A stretch of DNA of 24,910 bases from Tetrahymena elliotti 4EA. Taxonomy: Eukaryota; Ciliophora; Oligohymenophorea; Hymenostomatida; Tetrahymenidae. The notes below the pieces were generated by a model, which was not told where the DNA came from, searched no databases, and saw nothing but the letters and a program-made list of their open reading frames with translations. Within the stretch, counting starts at the first letter, position 1. Each line of letters starts with the position of its first letter. The position numbers and the translations under genes were made by a program. Positions 10,738 to 20,709 of the stretch are shown here, one piece after another. The stretch spans positions 1,982,898-2,007,807 of the forward strand of contig JH720297.1 in assembly GCA_000231825.2 (NCBI GenBank), read 5' to 3'.

Positions 10738-12218
10738 CAAATAAAATATTATTAATAAAAATTAAAATAAAATTTAGAGATGATAAAATGTGTAATATTT
10801 AAAATTATTAAAAATTTCAGATAAAAAAGTGACCTCCCTATAAGGATGGATAATACTCACTCTGTATTCTTATATTTATTTAGAGAAAGGGAGAAGGGGG
10901 TATTAAAATGTGAATTTTTTTAATATCAATAAAAAACTGATTTTGTATTTTAAATTTTTGATTATATTTGTTTTATGATTTTAAATACAATTAATTTATG
11001 GAATTAAAAACACCTCAACAAATTGAATTGAAAATCTTAACTAGACATATCAAATTGTAGAAATTAAGCATTAACATTCTAAAATTTTGAAAAAAATAAG
11101 TGTAAATTCTTGGATATTTTTGAAAAATACTTTTGTTACATTAACAAATATTACTAATAAGAGGAAACTAAATAAACTATTGATAAGATTACTTTATGCC
11201 TTAAAAATACTGAGTTCAAACAAAGTATTTGTAGTAAGCTTAATTATCTTAAAATTTTTTAAGAATTAATAAAAATGACTTTTGTAAAAACAAATTTTAT
11301 TCTTTTATTTAAAAAAACTCTCATTAGCTGATAAGAATATCATTTTTTAAAAATCATGCAAAAAGTTATAATGTAGATTTTCTTTCAATAATTTTCTCTT
11401 TGCGTTAAATTATTTTTTCAATTCAAGAGTACTAAAAATTCTTATTGATTTTAATCAAACACAAAATGAAGTACAAAATAGGTATTTAGATAGTGTCATA
11501 GCCTTGATTCAAAAAAAAATGGACACAAGACAGTGAGAACTACTTCAGAGATAAATCTCATAATGATTATTAGTCTTTATAAAAAGAAAAACAAAACTCT
11601 TATTCATGCTTTTCAAATATATTTAAGACCAAAATTGGATAATCAATCAGAGAAAGAAAATAATTTTTTTCTTCATATTGAAGGTTATTGAATTTTTAAT
11701 TTAAGCCTCAAAAATGAAAGAAAAAAAAGAAAAAACAAGGTTATAGATAGCATACACTCTCAAAAATCTTCTCATATATTTATACTGGCTCTTAAATATT
11801 ATAATACTAAGAAATTTATGCTCTTTTTGTGTATTAGAAAACTAGAAACAAGAGGCTGGTTAAAGAAGTTATTTGTTAGAAAATTAATTTGATTTAGGTA
11901 ATAATTAGATTTATAGCTTATTGTTCATTAATTTTTGTATTAATTAAAGATCAATAAAATTTTATCGACCAAATTTTGTTTAAGCCTAAACAATGAAAAT
12001 TATGTTTTTATTAAATATTTCTTATCGACTAATCAGTTCGTTGATTTAAATTAAAGAGCTTATTTTATGATTTAATTAAATTTAATCAATATAACATATA
12101 ATTTTCTAAAGAGAGATTCTTATTTACCTATTTCAATTATTGGTTTTTTGATTATAATTAACAATCAAAAGAAGATTATTAAATAATAACAAATTTAAAA
12201 AAAATAATTAATCACAGT
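10738..12218. other. Intergenic region 5' of copy 3
   Basis: This stretch contains a purine tract at 10881-10900 (AGAAAGGGAGAAGGGGG), then from about 11040 a block similar to 16990-17966 upstream of copy 4, and the motif pair at 11963-12032. A small frame at 11087-11269 is not conserved in the copy 4 block, so it is not taken as a gene. Confidence 0.55.
11963..12032 (+). repeat. Paired motif sites 5' of copy 3
   Basis: TATCGACCAA lies at 11963-11972 and TATCGACTAA at 12023-12032, about 256 and 196 bases before the copy 3 start. The first carries the TTTTGTTTAA follow-on seen in A-type sites. Confidence 0.55.
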
Positions 12219-13292
12219 ATGGAAAATAGTATGAAAAGTCAATCTGAATTAGAATAAATTATAATGAAAAATATACTTTACTTGGTTGAAATTAGCAAGT
12301 AGTCTGATTTAAGCTAAAGGAATCTATTAAATAAATGGTTTTAAGATACTATTAAAAACTACATTATGGAACAACTAGCGTCTCCAATAATCTATAAGCA
12401 TCTTAATTGTTAAACACCTTAATAAGTTAGGAAGCTAATACGCTAAAATGTTGACAAAAGCAAACCTTAATTCTTAAGTGTGATTGAAATATACTTTTAC
12501 TTTATTAACTAATTCAATGAAAAACAGGCTTTTATCCAAAAACTTAATGACACTCTATCATCCCCATAAGATATCACTTAAGGATAAAAGAAGTTAGATT
12601 ACAAAACTCAAAAGAATGTTAGAAAATAGTTCGTGTGTCTTCTCTTATTAAAATTTTTTGAGTTTTATGGCAAGCTAGAAATAAAATCATTTTTCTAGCT
12701 ATGGAACATGTGCTACCCTTAAGAAATTTAAGTAAAAAAAAAATTATCAAGATTCGATTTAAAGCATTAAATGAACAAATCTAATCTTTAAAGTGATTAA
12801 AAATCCTCTTCTTGCGCTTTAGAAAATAACCTTTCTTCTTCAACTTACTTTAGCTAACAAGATCTCATATCGGCAGAATCTTTAGCTCCATATCAATAAT
12901 AATCTCTTTACAGTGAATACTAAAGTAGTTAAGATAATCTTAAAACTAAAAAAATACCAATTAACAACCATATTTTTGATGAAGAGAGCTATGAAGAAGA
13001 TGCACCTTTTAATTACTTGAATCAAGTAAATTATTAATAAGTTCTTTCTTAAAAATAAGAAGAATGCTCGAATGAAAATTGCTTTCCAAGCAATTAAAAT
13101 ATAAAATAAGAAAATTAAGATCAAAAAATGTATCAGGAAACTTATTTTAATTTACCCTCTCGTTATGAACAATAATAAATTGGTATTTTTTCAAATTAGA
13201 ATAATTAGGAAATGATCTATTAATAATAACAAATTTTAATAAACTAGTCAAACCTTAATTTTGGAAATGAAAATTCCTACTATTCTTATTGA
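12219..13292 (+). CDS. Hypothetical protein, intact copy 3 of the four-copy family (357 aa)
   Basis: This is one open frame from ATG 12219 to TGA 13290-13292 with UAA/UAG as Gln, one residue shorter than copy 2. The N-terminal 175 residues keep the conserved landmarks (LLNKWFQDTIKNYIMEQLAS, RKQFVCLLLLKFFEFYGK). The lysine run is coded by a 10-A tract (12734-12743) that is in frame because the codon before it is GTA. The linker is Ser/Gln-rich and alignable only in parts with copy 2. The second motif is PINNHIFDEESYEED from residue 247. A Gln-rich tail ends in NSYYSY. That the same two blocks survive while the linker drifts suggests selection on the protein, though dN/dS was not computed. No known family, signal peptide or membrane segment is recognised. 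Confidence 0.85.
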
Positions 13293-13830
13293 AAATGACC
13301 ATTTTCTCTTTCCATTAAAACTCTTAAATATATTGAAAAATATAATTCCCAAAATCTATTCCCAAAATAACTTATTCCTTCTTATAAATCTTCTATTAAT
13401 TTTGTAATGTCCTTTTAAAATTTGTTTATCTTAAAAATTATTATTTTTAACAAAAAATACTAAAATTAAAATTTTTTCTATTTTATCATTTCATCTTTGG
13501 TGATTCTAAACATAAAAATATTATTAAATTTCTATAACTTTGTGAAATAAAATAAACTAAAAAGAGTTTACTAAATTTTTTCATTTTTGAGGTAATTAAC
13601 AGCTGTAATTAAAATTGTTATTCAAAATAGTTGATTGCTAACTAAGCATAGAAATAGAATTCTGAACAAATAATAGGTGAGATTTTTTTTTTTTAACACA
13701 AACGGATATTTTTATTATTAAATTTAATATCCAAAATATTGCTTATTTATATTACCTAAAATTAAAAACGTATTTTTGATGATTATAATTGCCAAAATTA
13801 TTTATTAATTATTTTCTATTAAAGATAGCT

Positions 13831-13935
13831 TATCGACTAAATATTATTTACATTTGACTAACAAATTTTATTTTAAGTAAATATTATTTGTGAATAATTT
13901 AATTGGTGTGGTGTATGAAATCATTTATAGACTAA
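13831..13935 (+). repeat. Paired motif sites 3' of copy 3
   Basis: TATCGACTAA lies at 13831-13840 with the A-type follow-on AATATTATTTA. A decayed B-type site, TATAGACTAA, lies at 13926-13935, followed by TTTAATTCTGATG. Confidence 0.5.
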
Positions 13936-14559
13936 TTTAATTCTGATGTGTTTTTAAATTTAATTAAATAGAAGTGACATGCTAATATAAACTAGAAGTA
14001 ATACACAAAATTTATAAAAACTAAAATTATGAGTGTTTAATTTATTTGATGGTTTTGAAGCATATATATAAATCAAGTTTTGGAAAAAATTTTAATATTC
14101 AAGAGTATCTTTTTTACTTAATAGAAATTCTTTCTACTTACAGTTAACATTTTGCTTCAAGAAAAGAGTAGAGAAAAATTAATTTTCATTGAATTTTAAT
14201 AGGAAAATTTTGATAGGAATTATATAATAATAAATTTTCTCATGTTTATTTTTCAACCAGCTGCTCTTAATCAAAAAGGGATGAGAGAAAAATTAAAGTT
14301 TTCTATATATTGATTTGTAAATTGTCTTTTAAATTTAAATTACTATCTCCATTCTTCTTTACATAACCTCTCCCTCCCACCTAATATTAAAAAACTAATT
14401 TTCAAAAGTTTACATTTTTCATTTTGAATTTTCGACCTCACAACCAAAATTAAGGGGGCATGAAGGAGGGATGATTAAAAAATGCAAAAAAAGAATGGTA
14501 CTTTAGTTAATTGATATTAAAAGATCCTTTCATTGCTTTAAGACCCTATTTTCAATAGC

Positions 14560-14582
14560 TAGCCCTCCCCCTCTCCTTCCCC
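14560..14582. repeat. Polypyrimidine tract, left half of an inverted pair
   Basis: TAGCCCTCCC at 14560-14569 continues into a long C/T tract to 14582. Its exact reverse complement GGGAGGGCTA lies at 16718-16727. Such G+C-rich words are rare here, but the tract is low-complexity, so the pairing may be coincidental. Confidence 0.35.
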
Positions 14583-16248
14583 TTAACTCTTCTATTTTTT
14601 TACATCTCCAAAAGTACCTGGTACAATTTCCATAAAATCATGATAAATCGCAATTTAAAGGTTTGTAAAGAAATGAAAAAGAAGAGGAAGATACTATGTT
14701 ATCTTAATTGAAAATATTGAATTAATCATTATGATGCTTTTCCATCAAAATTAAAATTAAAAAATTAATAAATATAGAAAGTTTTATGAAATTCAAGTAC
14801 TATGTATATTTTTTATAAAGGAAAGAAACTTATCTTTTGAAATACTGTATGCAAATTAATTCTTAATTAAAATTGATTTATTTAAAATCAGAATAAATCA
14901 CACTTTTTCCAAACTAATCTCTTCATCTTTGAAACAGATTACTTCAATTTATATTATGGCTCTTCGTGAGTACAATTAAAACTTTTAAAATATTTTAGAT
15001 GAGCTTAGAATTAGTAAAAGAATTCCATTTTTTTAAAAATGAAATTCATAATAATTTCTTCAAAAAATCTAGACATTAAGCATATAATAAAAACTAAAAA
15101 TAAGTATAAGAAATTTTGTTAAGATAAAATTAAATTTGTTAAAACAGTATTTAAATAAATAATTTTACCAAAATTGAAATACTAGATGAGTAATATTTAT
15201 GCAATTTTTTAAACCCTTCGCTAAATATTAGGAACCTTAATCTGTTATAAGGTTATCACTTTTATTTAAATTGTTTGTTTAGAATCAATAATTATCATAA
15301 GAAATTGTACTCAAATTATTTTAAATAAAATACAAAACAAAAATAATTTTTATTATTTATAAAAAGATAAATGAAAATTAAAATAAAAAGAGAAAAACAC
15401 TTACTTAACATATAGCTTTAAATTTTAAAGTTTTATACAACTTTACAAGGTAAAGCTTAAAAATTTAACACCTAGGTCACTGATTTCGTTTTAGCTTTTA
15501 ACATTTTGTATTAAAAAATAATTAAAAGATGTAAAATAATAAAAAATGAAAGAGAAACAATAAAGAATTTAGAAAATATGAATGATAACAAAATTTTTTT
15601 AGTAAAGAAAATTAAAAAAATAAACAAAATTTATTTTTACTTCATATTGAGTTTTAAATCTGACAGATCTGTGAGTTTTTCTATTGCGCCACTTATAAAT
15701 TAAGTTCCTTCATCTTCTATTTTGTTATTACTATTTAATTACCAAATTAAATATTTATTTTTAAAATTTTAATATTTAACTAAATTAATTTTAGAAACAA
15801 ACAAATGCACTAGAAATTTATCCACAAAAAAATAATAAAAATTTTTAAGAATTTAAAAGTTACTAGAGCATCAAATTTAAATATCTAATTTTACTGCACT
15901 TTTATAAAGAGTTTCCTAAACTCTTTGCTCCCTACACACCTAAATTACCTTGACTTTTTTATAAATAATATTTTTTATTAAAATTGTGGAAATGCAAATA
16001 AAATTATAGGCACATTTTGGATATGTATTTATTCTTTTTTTAAACAATCTATTAAAATTTAATTAAAATTTTTACATAAATTTTAGTGTAAGACTCGTAA
16101 GATTAGTACAGCTTTCCAAATTAAAAAATAGCTTAAGCAAATTTTCACAGTCAATTTAACTATTAATTTTGATTCATAATATTTTTGGTATTTCTTAAAG
16201 TTAAAATTATGGTATGCTAATTCGATTTAATAATAGATGTTCATTTAT

Positions 16249-16321
16249 ATTTATTAATTTTAAATGTTTAATTAATTTAATTCATATGAATAAGTGAATT
16301 AAACATTTTAAATTTATAAAT
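16249..16321. repeat. Imperfect hairpin
   Basis: The left arm 16249-16273 and right arm 16296-16321 are near-perfect reverse complements over about 25 bases (roughly two mismatches). Both carry the AATGTTTAATT / AATTAAACATT core. The loop contains a smaller palindrome, ATTCATATGAAT. No gene adjoins it. Confidence 0.6.
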
Positions 16322-16717
16322 ATTTAGATTAAATTAATTTATATTAATTTAAGGGTTAGTTTGATATTTTTCATTATTACTTCGCTTTAATTTTAATTTT
16401 ATTGCAAGATGATTCAGGTGCTATTAAAAACTTAATAAAAAAAATAAATATTAAGATCAATTCATAGCTTTATTTATTAATTACATCTTCTAAATTGGTG
16501 TACAATTCTTTCTATGCTATCATTTTTTTTTTACTATTCTTTATTTTTAATCTGAATAAAATTATCGAAAGAAATAATAAATTCCTAATGACTCACCTTT
16601 AATTAGTTTTAAGATAAAATTTATTGAAAAATATTCAAACTTTTATTAAAAATAATCAAAATATTGATAATTAATCTTTTCTGTTTATCTAGATAAAAAG
16701 TGCGTTTATTGAAGGGT

Positions 16718-16727
16718 GGGAGGGCTA
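16718..16727. repeat. Polypurine tract, right half of an inverted pair
   Basis: GGGAGGGCTA within the G-rich stretch beginning GAAGGGTGGG at 16711 is the reverse complement of 14560-14569, about 2.15 kb away. Confidence 0.35.
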
Positions 16728-17610
16728 ACAAAATAAATACTTTCTTACACACTGTTATTTCAACCTTATGATAATTTTTACAAACTTGTTAAAATTATTT
16801 GTTGCTTAAATATGATATTTGAAATTAATAATAGCAACCTTTTACATTCATTATTTAAATATCTTGTTTGTAACCTGAGAGCGAGTATTCATAAGTTTTT
16901 TGGGTTCAATTTTGAAAATCATTCATTTAAAAATTTTGCATGCCATTAATTTATAGAGCAAATAAGGTCTTAAAAAATTCAATAAAAAATGAACATCTTT
17001 TCGAAATATATATAATTAAAGAAATTAAGCAGTTCTTGTTATAAAATGTTGAAAATAAGTCTAAATTTTAAGATATACTTGAAAATATTTTGTTCCTTAA
17101 AAAACTATTCAAAATAATTAAATTATGTTTTGATAAGATTATTTGATTGCAAATATTATTATGTAATATTAAAGTATTAACAGCAAATTTATTTGCCTAA
17201 AAAATTTAGATTAATTTTCTTTTCTAATAACAAATACTAAATATTATCTAAACTTATTTAAAAATACTTTTTTGAGTAAAACTATTTTTTAAATATGAGT
17301 AAAAGTTTTGATGATTTTAAATAAAATTACAGATGAAATTTTTAAATAGGTATTGAGAGAGTTAGTTCCTTAATCTTAATTCAAAGAAACCTACCAATAT
17401 TAAGTGAAGAGATCTATTTAGAAGATAAATCTGTTTACTTTTATTACCTAATTAAAAATATATGATTGTTTAAAAAAACTGAGATTGATTGTATTCACAA
17501 TTTGTTAGAAAATGAATTTTGTTTTAGGTAATAGTTAATTAGATTTTTAATAATTGATATTATTAATAAATTTTAATATTAGTGAAAGTAAAATCTAATT
17601 AAAAAAGTCT

Positions 17611-17753
17611 TATCGACTAATTTCTGTTTAAATCTAAAAAATGATTAAATTTGAAATAGATGGTGATTTTTGAGTTATTTTTTTAATATTATTTAGAAAA
17701 ATCAAATTTATTTAATTGTAATTAAATTATCATAAACATTTTTTATCGACTAA
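17611..17753 (+). repeat. Paired motif sites 5' of copy 4
   Basis: Exact TATCGACTAA sites lie at 17611-17620 and 17744-17753, about 356 and 223 bases before the copy 4 start. The first is followed by TTTCTGTTTAA, the A-type pattern. Confidence 0.6.
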
Positions 17754-17966
17754 CTTTACTTTATTCAACTAGATTCATTTCATTCATTTAAAATAAAGAG
17801 CTTATTTTATACTTGAGTTGTATTCAGTTCAGCCAAATATAACATATAATTTTCTTAAGAGAGATCTTAATTTTCCAATTTAACATTTAATTTTTTTGAA
17901 TTTAACAAGGCCAAAGAAGATTATCAAATTATAATAATAAATTTAATTAAAATAATTAATCACAGT

Positions 17967-18962
17967 ATGGAAAAAAGTATGTAAAGTCAAGCTGAATTTG
18001 AGTTAATTATAATGAAAAATATACTTTACTTGGCAAGGAATAGCAAGTAATATGATTTGAGTTAAAGAAATCTTTTAAATAAATGGTTTTAAGATACTGT
18101 TAAGAACTACATTATGGAATAACTAGCATCTTAAATAATATGTAAACATCTTAATTGTTAAACACCTTAATAAGTTAAGAAGCTAATACGCTAAAATGTT
18201 GATAAAAGTAAACCTATATTCTTAAGTATTATTGAAATTTACTTTTAATTCATCAACTAATTCAATGAAAAAGAGGCTTTCATACAAAAACTCAATGACA
18301 CTCTAGAATCGCCTTAAGATATTACTTTAGGAAAGTGCGATTTAGATTATAAAACTCAAAGAAATGTTAGAAAATAGTTCGTGTGCCTTCTCTTGTTAAA
18401 ATTTTTTGAATTTTATGGGAAGTTAGAAATAAAATCATTTTTCTAGCTATGGAACATGTGCTATCCCTAAGAAATATAAGTGAAAAAAAAACTATCAAGA
18501 TTTGATTAAAAGAATAAAATTAAAAAATTTAATATTTAAAACACAAGGATATTCAACTAAAAATCCTCTCCTTGCATTTTATAAAATGATCTTTCTTCTT
18601 CTACTTACTATAGTTAATCAGATGTCATATCTTAAGAAATTTTAGTTCTATTTCCATAATAATCTACAAATAATGATTTCTAATGTATTTAAAATAATCT
18701 TAAGGCTAAAAAAATGCCAATTAACAACCATATTTTTGATGAAGAGAGCTATGAAGAAGATTTATCTTTAAATTATTTTGGTCAAGTTAATTATTGTGAG
18801 GTGATTTGTTAAAAATAAGAGGAATGCTCTAATGAAAATTGCTTTTCAATAAATGAAAATATCTTAATAGAAAAACAAAATCAATAAATATATTAAGAGC
18901 ACTATTTTAATGAACCCTCTTGTTATGAACAAACAATAATATTTTCCAAATTAGAGTCATGA
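17967..18962 (+). CDS. Hypothetical protein, copy 4 of the four-copy family, altered C-terminus (331 aa)
   Basis: The frame is open from ATG 17967 to TGA 18960-18962 with UAA/UAG as Gln. The conserved N-terminal part is present (LLNKWFQDTVKNYIMEQ, RKQFVCLLLLKFFEFYGK). The 9-A lysine run is in frame after GTG, and the second motif PINNHIFDEESYEED is intact. After CYEQ the frame departs from copy 3 because of small deletions near 18935-18955, so the protein stops 26 residues earlier. The old tail is still recognisable as DNA, including the TATTCTTATTGA that ends copy 3, near 19033-19045. Near the N-terminus LVEIS of the other copies is replaced by LARNS. It is probably still translatable, but the tail loss suggests relaxed constraint or early decay. 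Confidence 0.75.
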
Positions 18963-20709
18963 GGAAATGATGTCTCATAATAAAAAATTTTAATCAATGA
19001 TTCTAATCTTAATCTTTGAAAGAAAAGTTTTATTATTCTTATTGAAAAAAATAAGTTTCTTCTTCTTAAAGATTAAACTTCAAAAATATATTGATAAATT
19101 TAATCCAAAAAACCTATTCCCAAATTTACTTATTCCTTAAAAGCTTCTATTAATTATGTATTATTCTTTTAAAATTTATTAATATTCCTTATTCTTAAAA
19201 AAAATATACTCAAATTTAAAAAAGTTTTCTTTTCACATTCTACTTTCCAAACATAAATACATTTTTAAATTTCTTTAACTTTGTGATAAAAATATAAATA
19301 TTTATAAATTGCTTTACGTACTTAAAATGTTTCGTTTTTGAGTAATCAACTAAAATTATCTTATTAGTTTCAGTCTTTTGTTTACCCAAATTTAGTTAAA
19401 TAGAAGTAACATACATAAATATTAAGTAAGATATATTAGTTTATTAAGAATGTAATATCTGTATTTAGAAATAGATTCAATTTTAAACAAAACACCAAAT
19501 TTATTTCTAAAAAATCTGATTATTTTTAATAGATGCTTCACCACAATTCTCAAAAATCTAGTTTTGGAAAATAAGTAAATTTTCTCAGTATTTTCTTGTT
19601 TTTTAAGAATCTCTCTGCTATTAAAAATTACAATTATTTTAGAGGGAAGTATAATATTTAAAAAAATATTTATTTAATGTTGTCAAATTTAAAAAATTCT
19701 TGACAAAGAATTAAAAAGATATTTTATAACTTGGTATCGTCCCCTCTTTATATAAAAAAATAGAAAAAATAATTAATATTAGATTGCTTTTGTATGTTAC
19801 ATTACTTAAATTTCATACAAATTTTATTTATCAATCTTTTATTAATTTGTAAATCAATCATTAATAGCAAATTCATGACCAAAAATCAAAAGAATATTCT
19901 TAATAAATAGAAACATCTCATCAAAATCTAAATGATTATTTTTAAAATTAGATTTTTAAAAAGGATTAAATATCCCTCAAATTTCCAATAAAATAATAGA
20001 CACTGATTTATTTTGAAAAACTGTACATTCCATTTAAGAAGAAATTTATTTTATTTACATTAGATTATTGAGAAATGCAAAAGCAAATGATCTTGATCTT
20101 CTCAAGTTTAGTTTTGGGATTAAAAATTTAATCCAAAAAAATATTTTTTGATTTAAATTTATATTGATGGTTTTAACTTCATAATAATCTTTTTTTTCAA
20201 TGTATTAATTTACTTTCAAATTGATTAATAATCTCAATTTAAATACAAATAAAGTTGATGATGATCAGAAATATAGATATTCAATAAAGTTATTAACTTT
20301 AGTTTTTGATTATCAATATAATTCTTTTATATAAAAGTTTATCAGAATTCTTCAAATATATTAATACAAAATAGAAAAAAACTTGGTTGCTATATTTTTT
20401 TATTTTGCAAAGTAAAAATGCAGATTGTCATAAATAAATAGTAGTCTGGAGTATTCTTTTGAAAATAATAGATAATGGAGATAAAAAATATTTAAGTGAT
20501 TAAATCCTTGATTTGCTTTTTTCTAATTGAAGAAAAAATAATAGATTTCGATTTCCTATTTGATACTACTTTGGTATAAATATCAATATCTTAACCACAT
20601 AATTAACAAAATTTTATGTTTTTAGTTTATTAATTTATTAAAAAAGAAAAATAAATAAGTAGGTAAGTATTTAGTGGTGTAGGTACAAAATCCAAATTTA
20701 AGAGAAAAT
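18963..20709. other. Intergenic region 5' of the surface-protein gene
   Basis: The left part, to about 19440, is the decaying 3' flank of copy 4. The rest is AT-rich with many T and A runs, and no gene is seen. The last few hundred bases should include the promoter of the + strand gene starting at 20710, but no element was recognised. Confidence 0.55.

Larger units (their letters stand above)
11040..14000 (+). repeat. Duplicated block carrying copy 3 and both flanks (limits approximate)
   Basis: This block aligns with about 16990-19440. Shared anchors include AAAAATAAGTSTAAATT (about 11092 and 17050), TTTAGGTAATA (about 11893 and 17522), AAAGAGCTTATTTTAT and AACATATAATTTTCT upstream of the start, and AACTTTGTGA plus TAAATAGAAGT downstream. 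Confidence 0.75.
13293..17966. other. Gene-poor intergenic region between copies 3 and 4
   Basis: This stretch holds the motif sites at 13831-13935 and 17611-17753, C-rich and G-rich tracts between 14366 and 14582 and at 16711-16727, and a hairpin at 16249-16321. No gene is defended. An open frame at 14731-15042 (103 aa) was considered and set aside. Confidence 0.55.
16990..19440 (+). repeat. Duplicated block carrying copy 4 and both flanks (limits approximate)
   Basis: This is the partner of about 11040-14000. The shared anchors are given for that block. The 3' flank has lost clear motif sites; only a decayed AATCAACTAAA remains near 19345. Confidence 0.75.

Noticed and set aside
11087..11269. 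Small + strand frame of 60 codons upstream of copy 3
   Set aside because: The homologous upstream block of copy 4 (from about 17045) does not keep this frame, so it is probably spacer sequence.
12882..13124. - strand frame opposite copy 3
   Set aside because: It is an antisense shadow of an intact gene; its hydrophobic composition follows from the A-rich coding strand.
14731..15042. + strand frame of 103 codons under the ciliate code, ending in LDELRISKRIPFFQK-like sequence
   Set aside because: The end looks protein-like, but with TGA as the only stop an open stretch of about 120 codons is not rare in such AT-rich DNA. No homologue or neighbour supports it. RNA coverage would decide.
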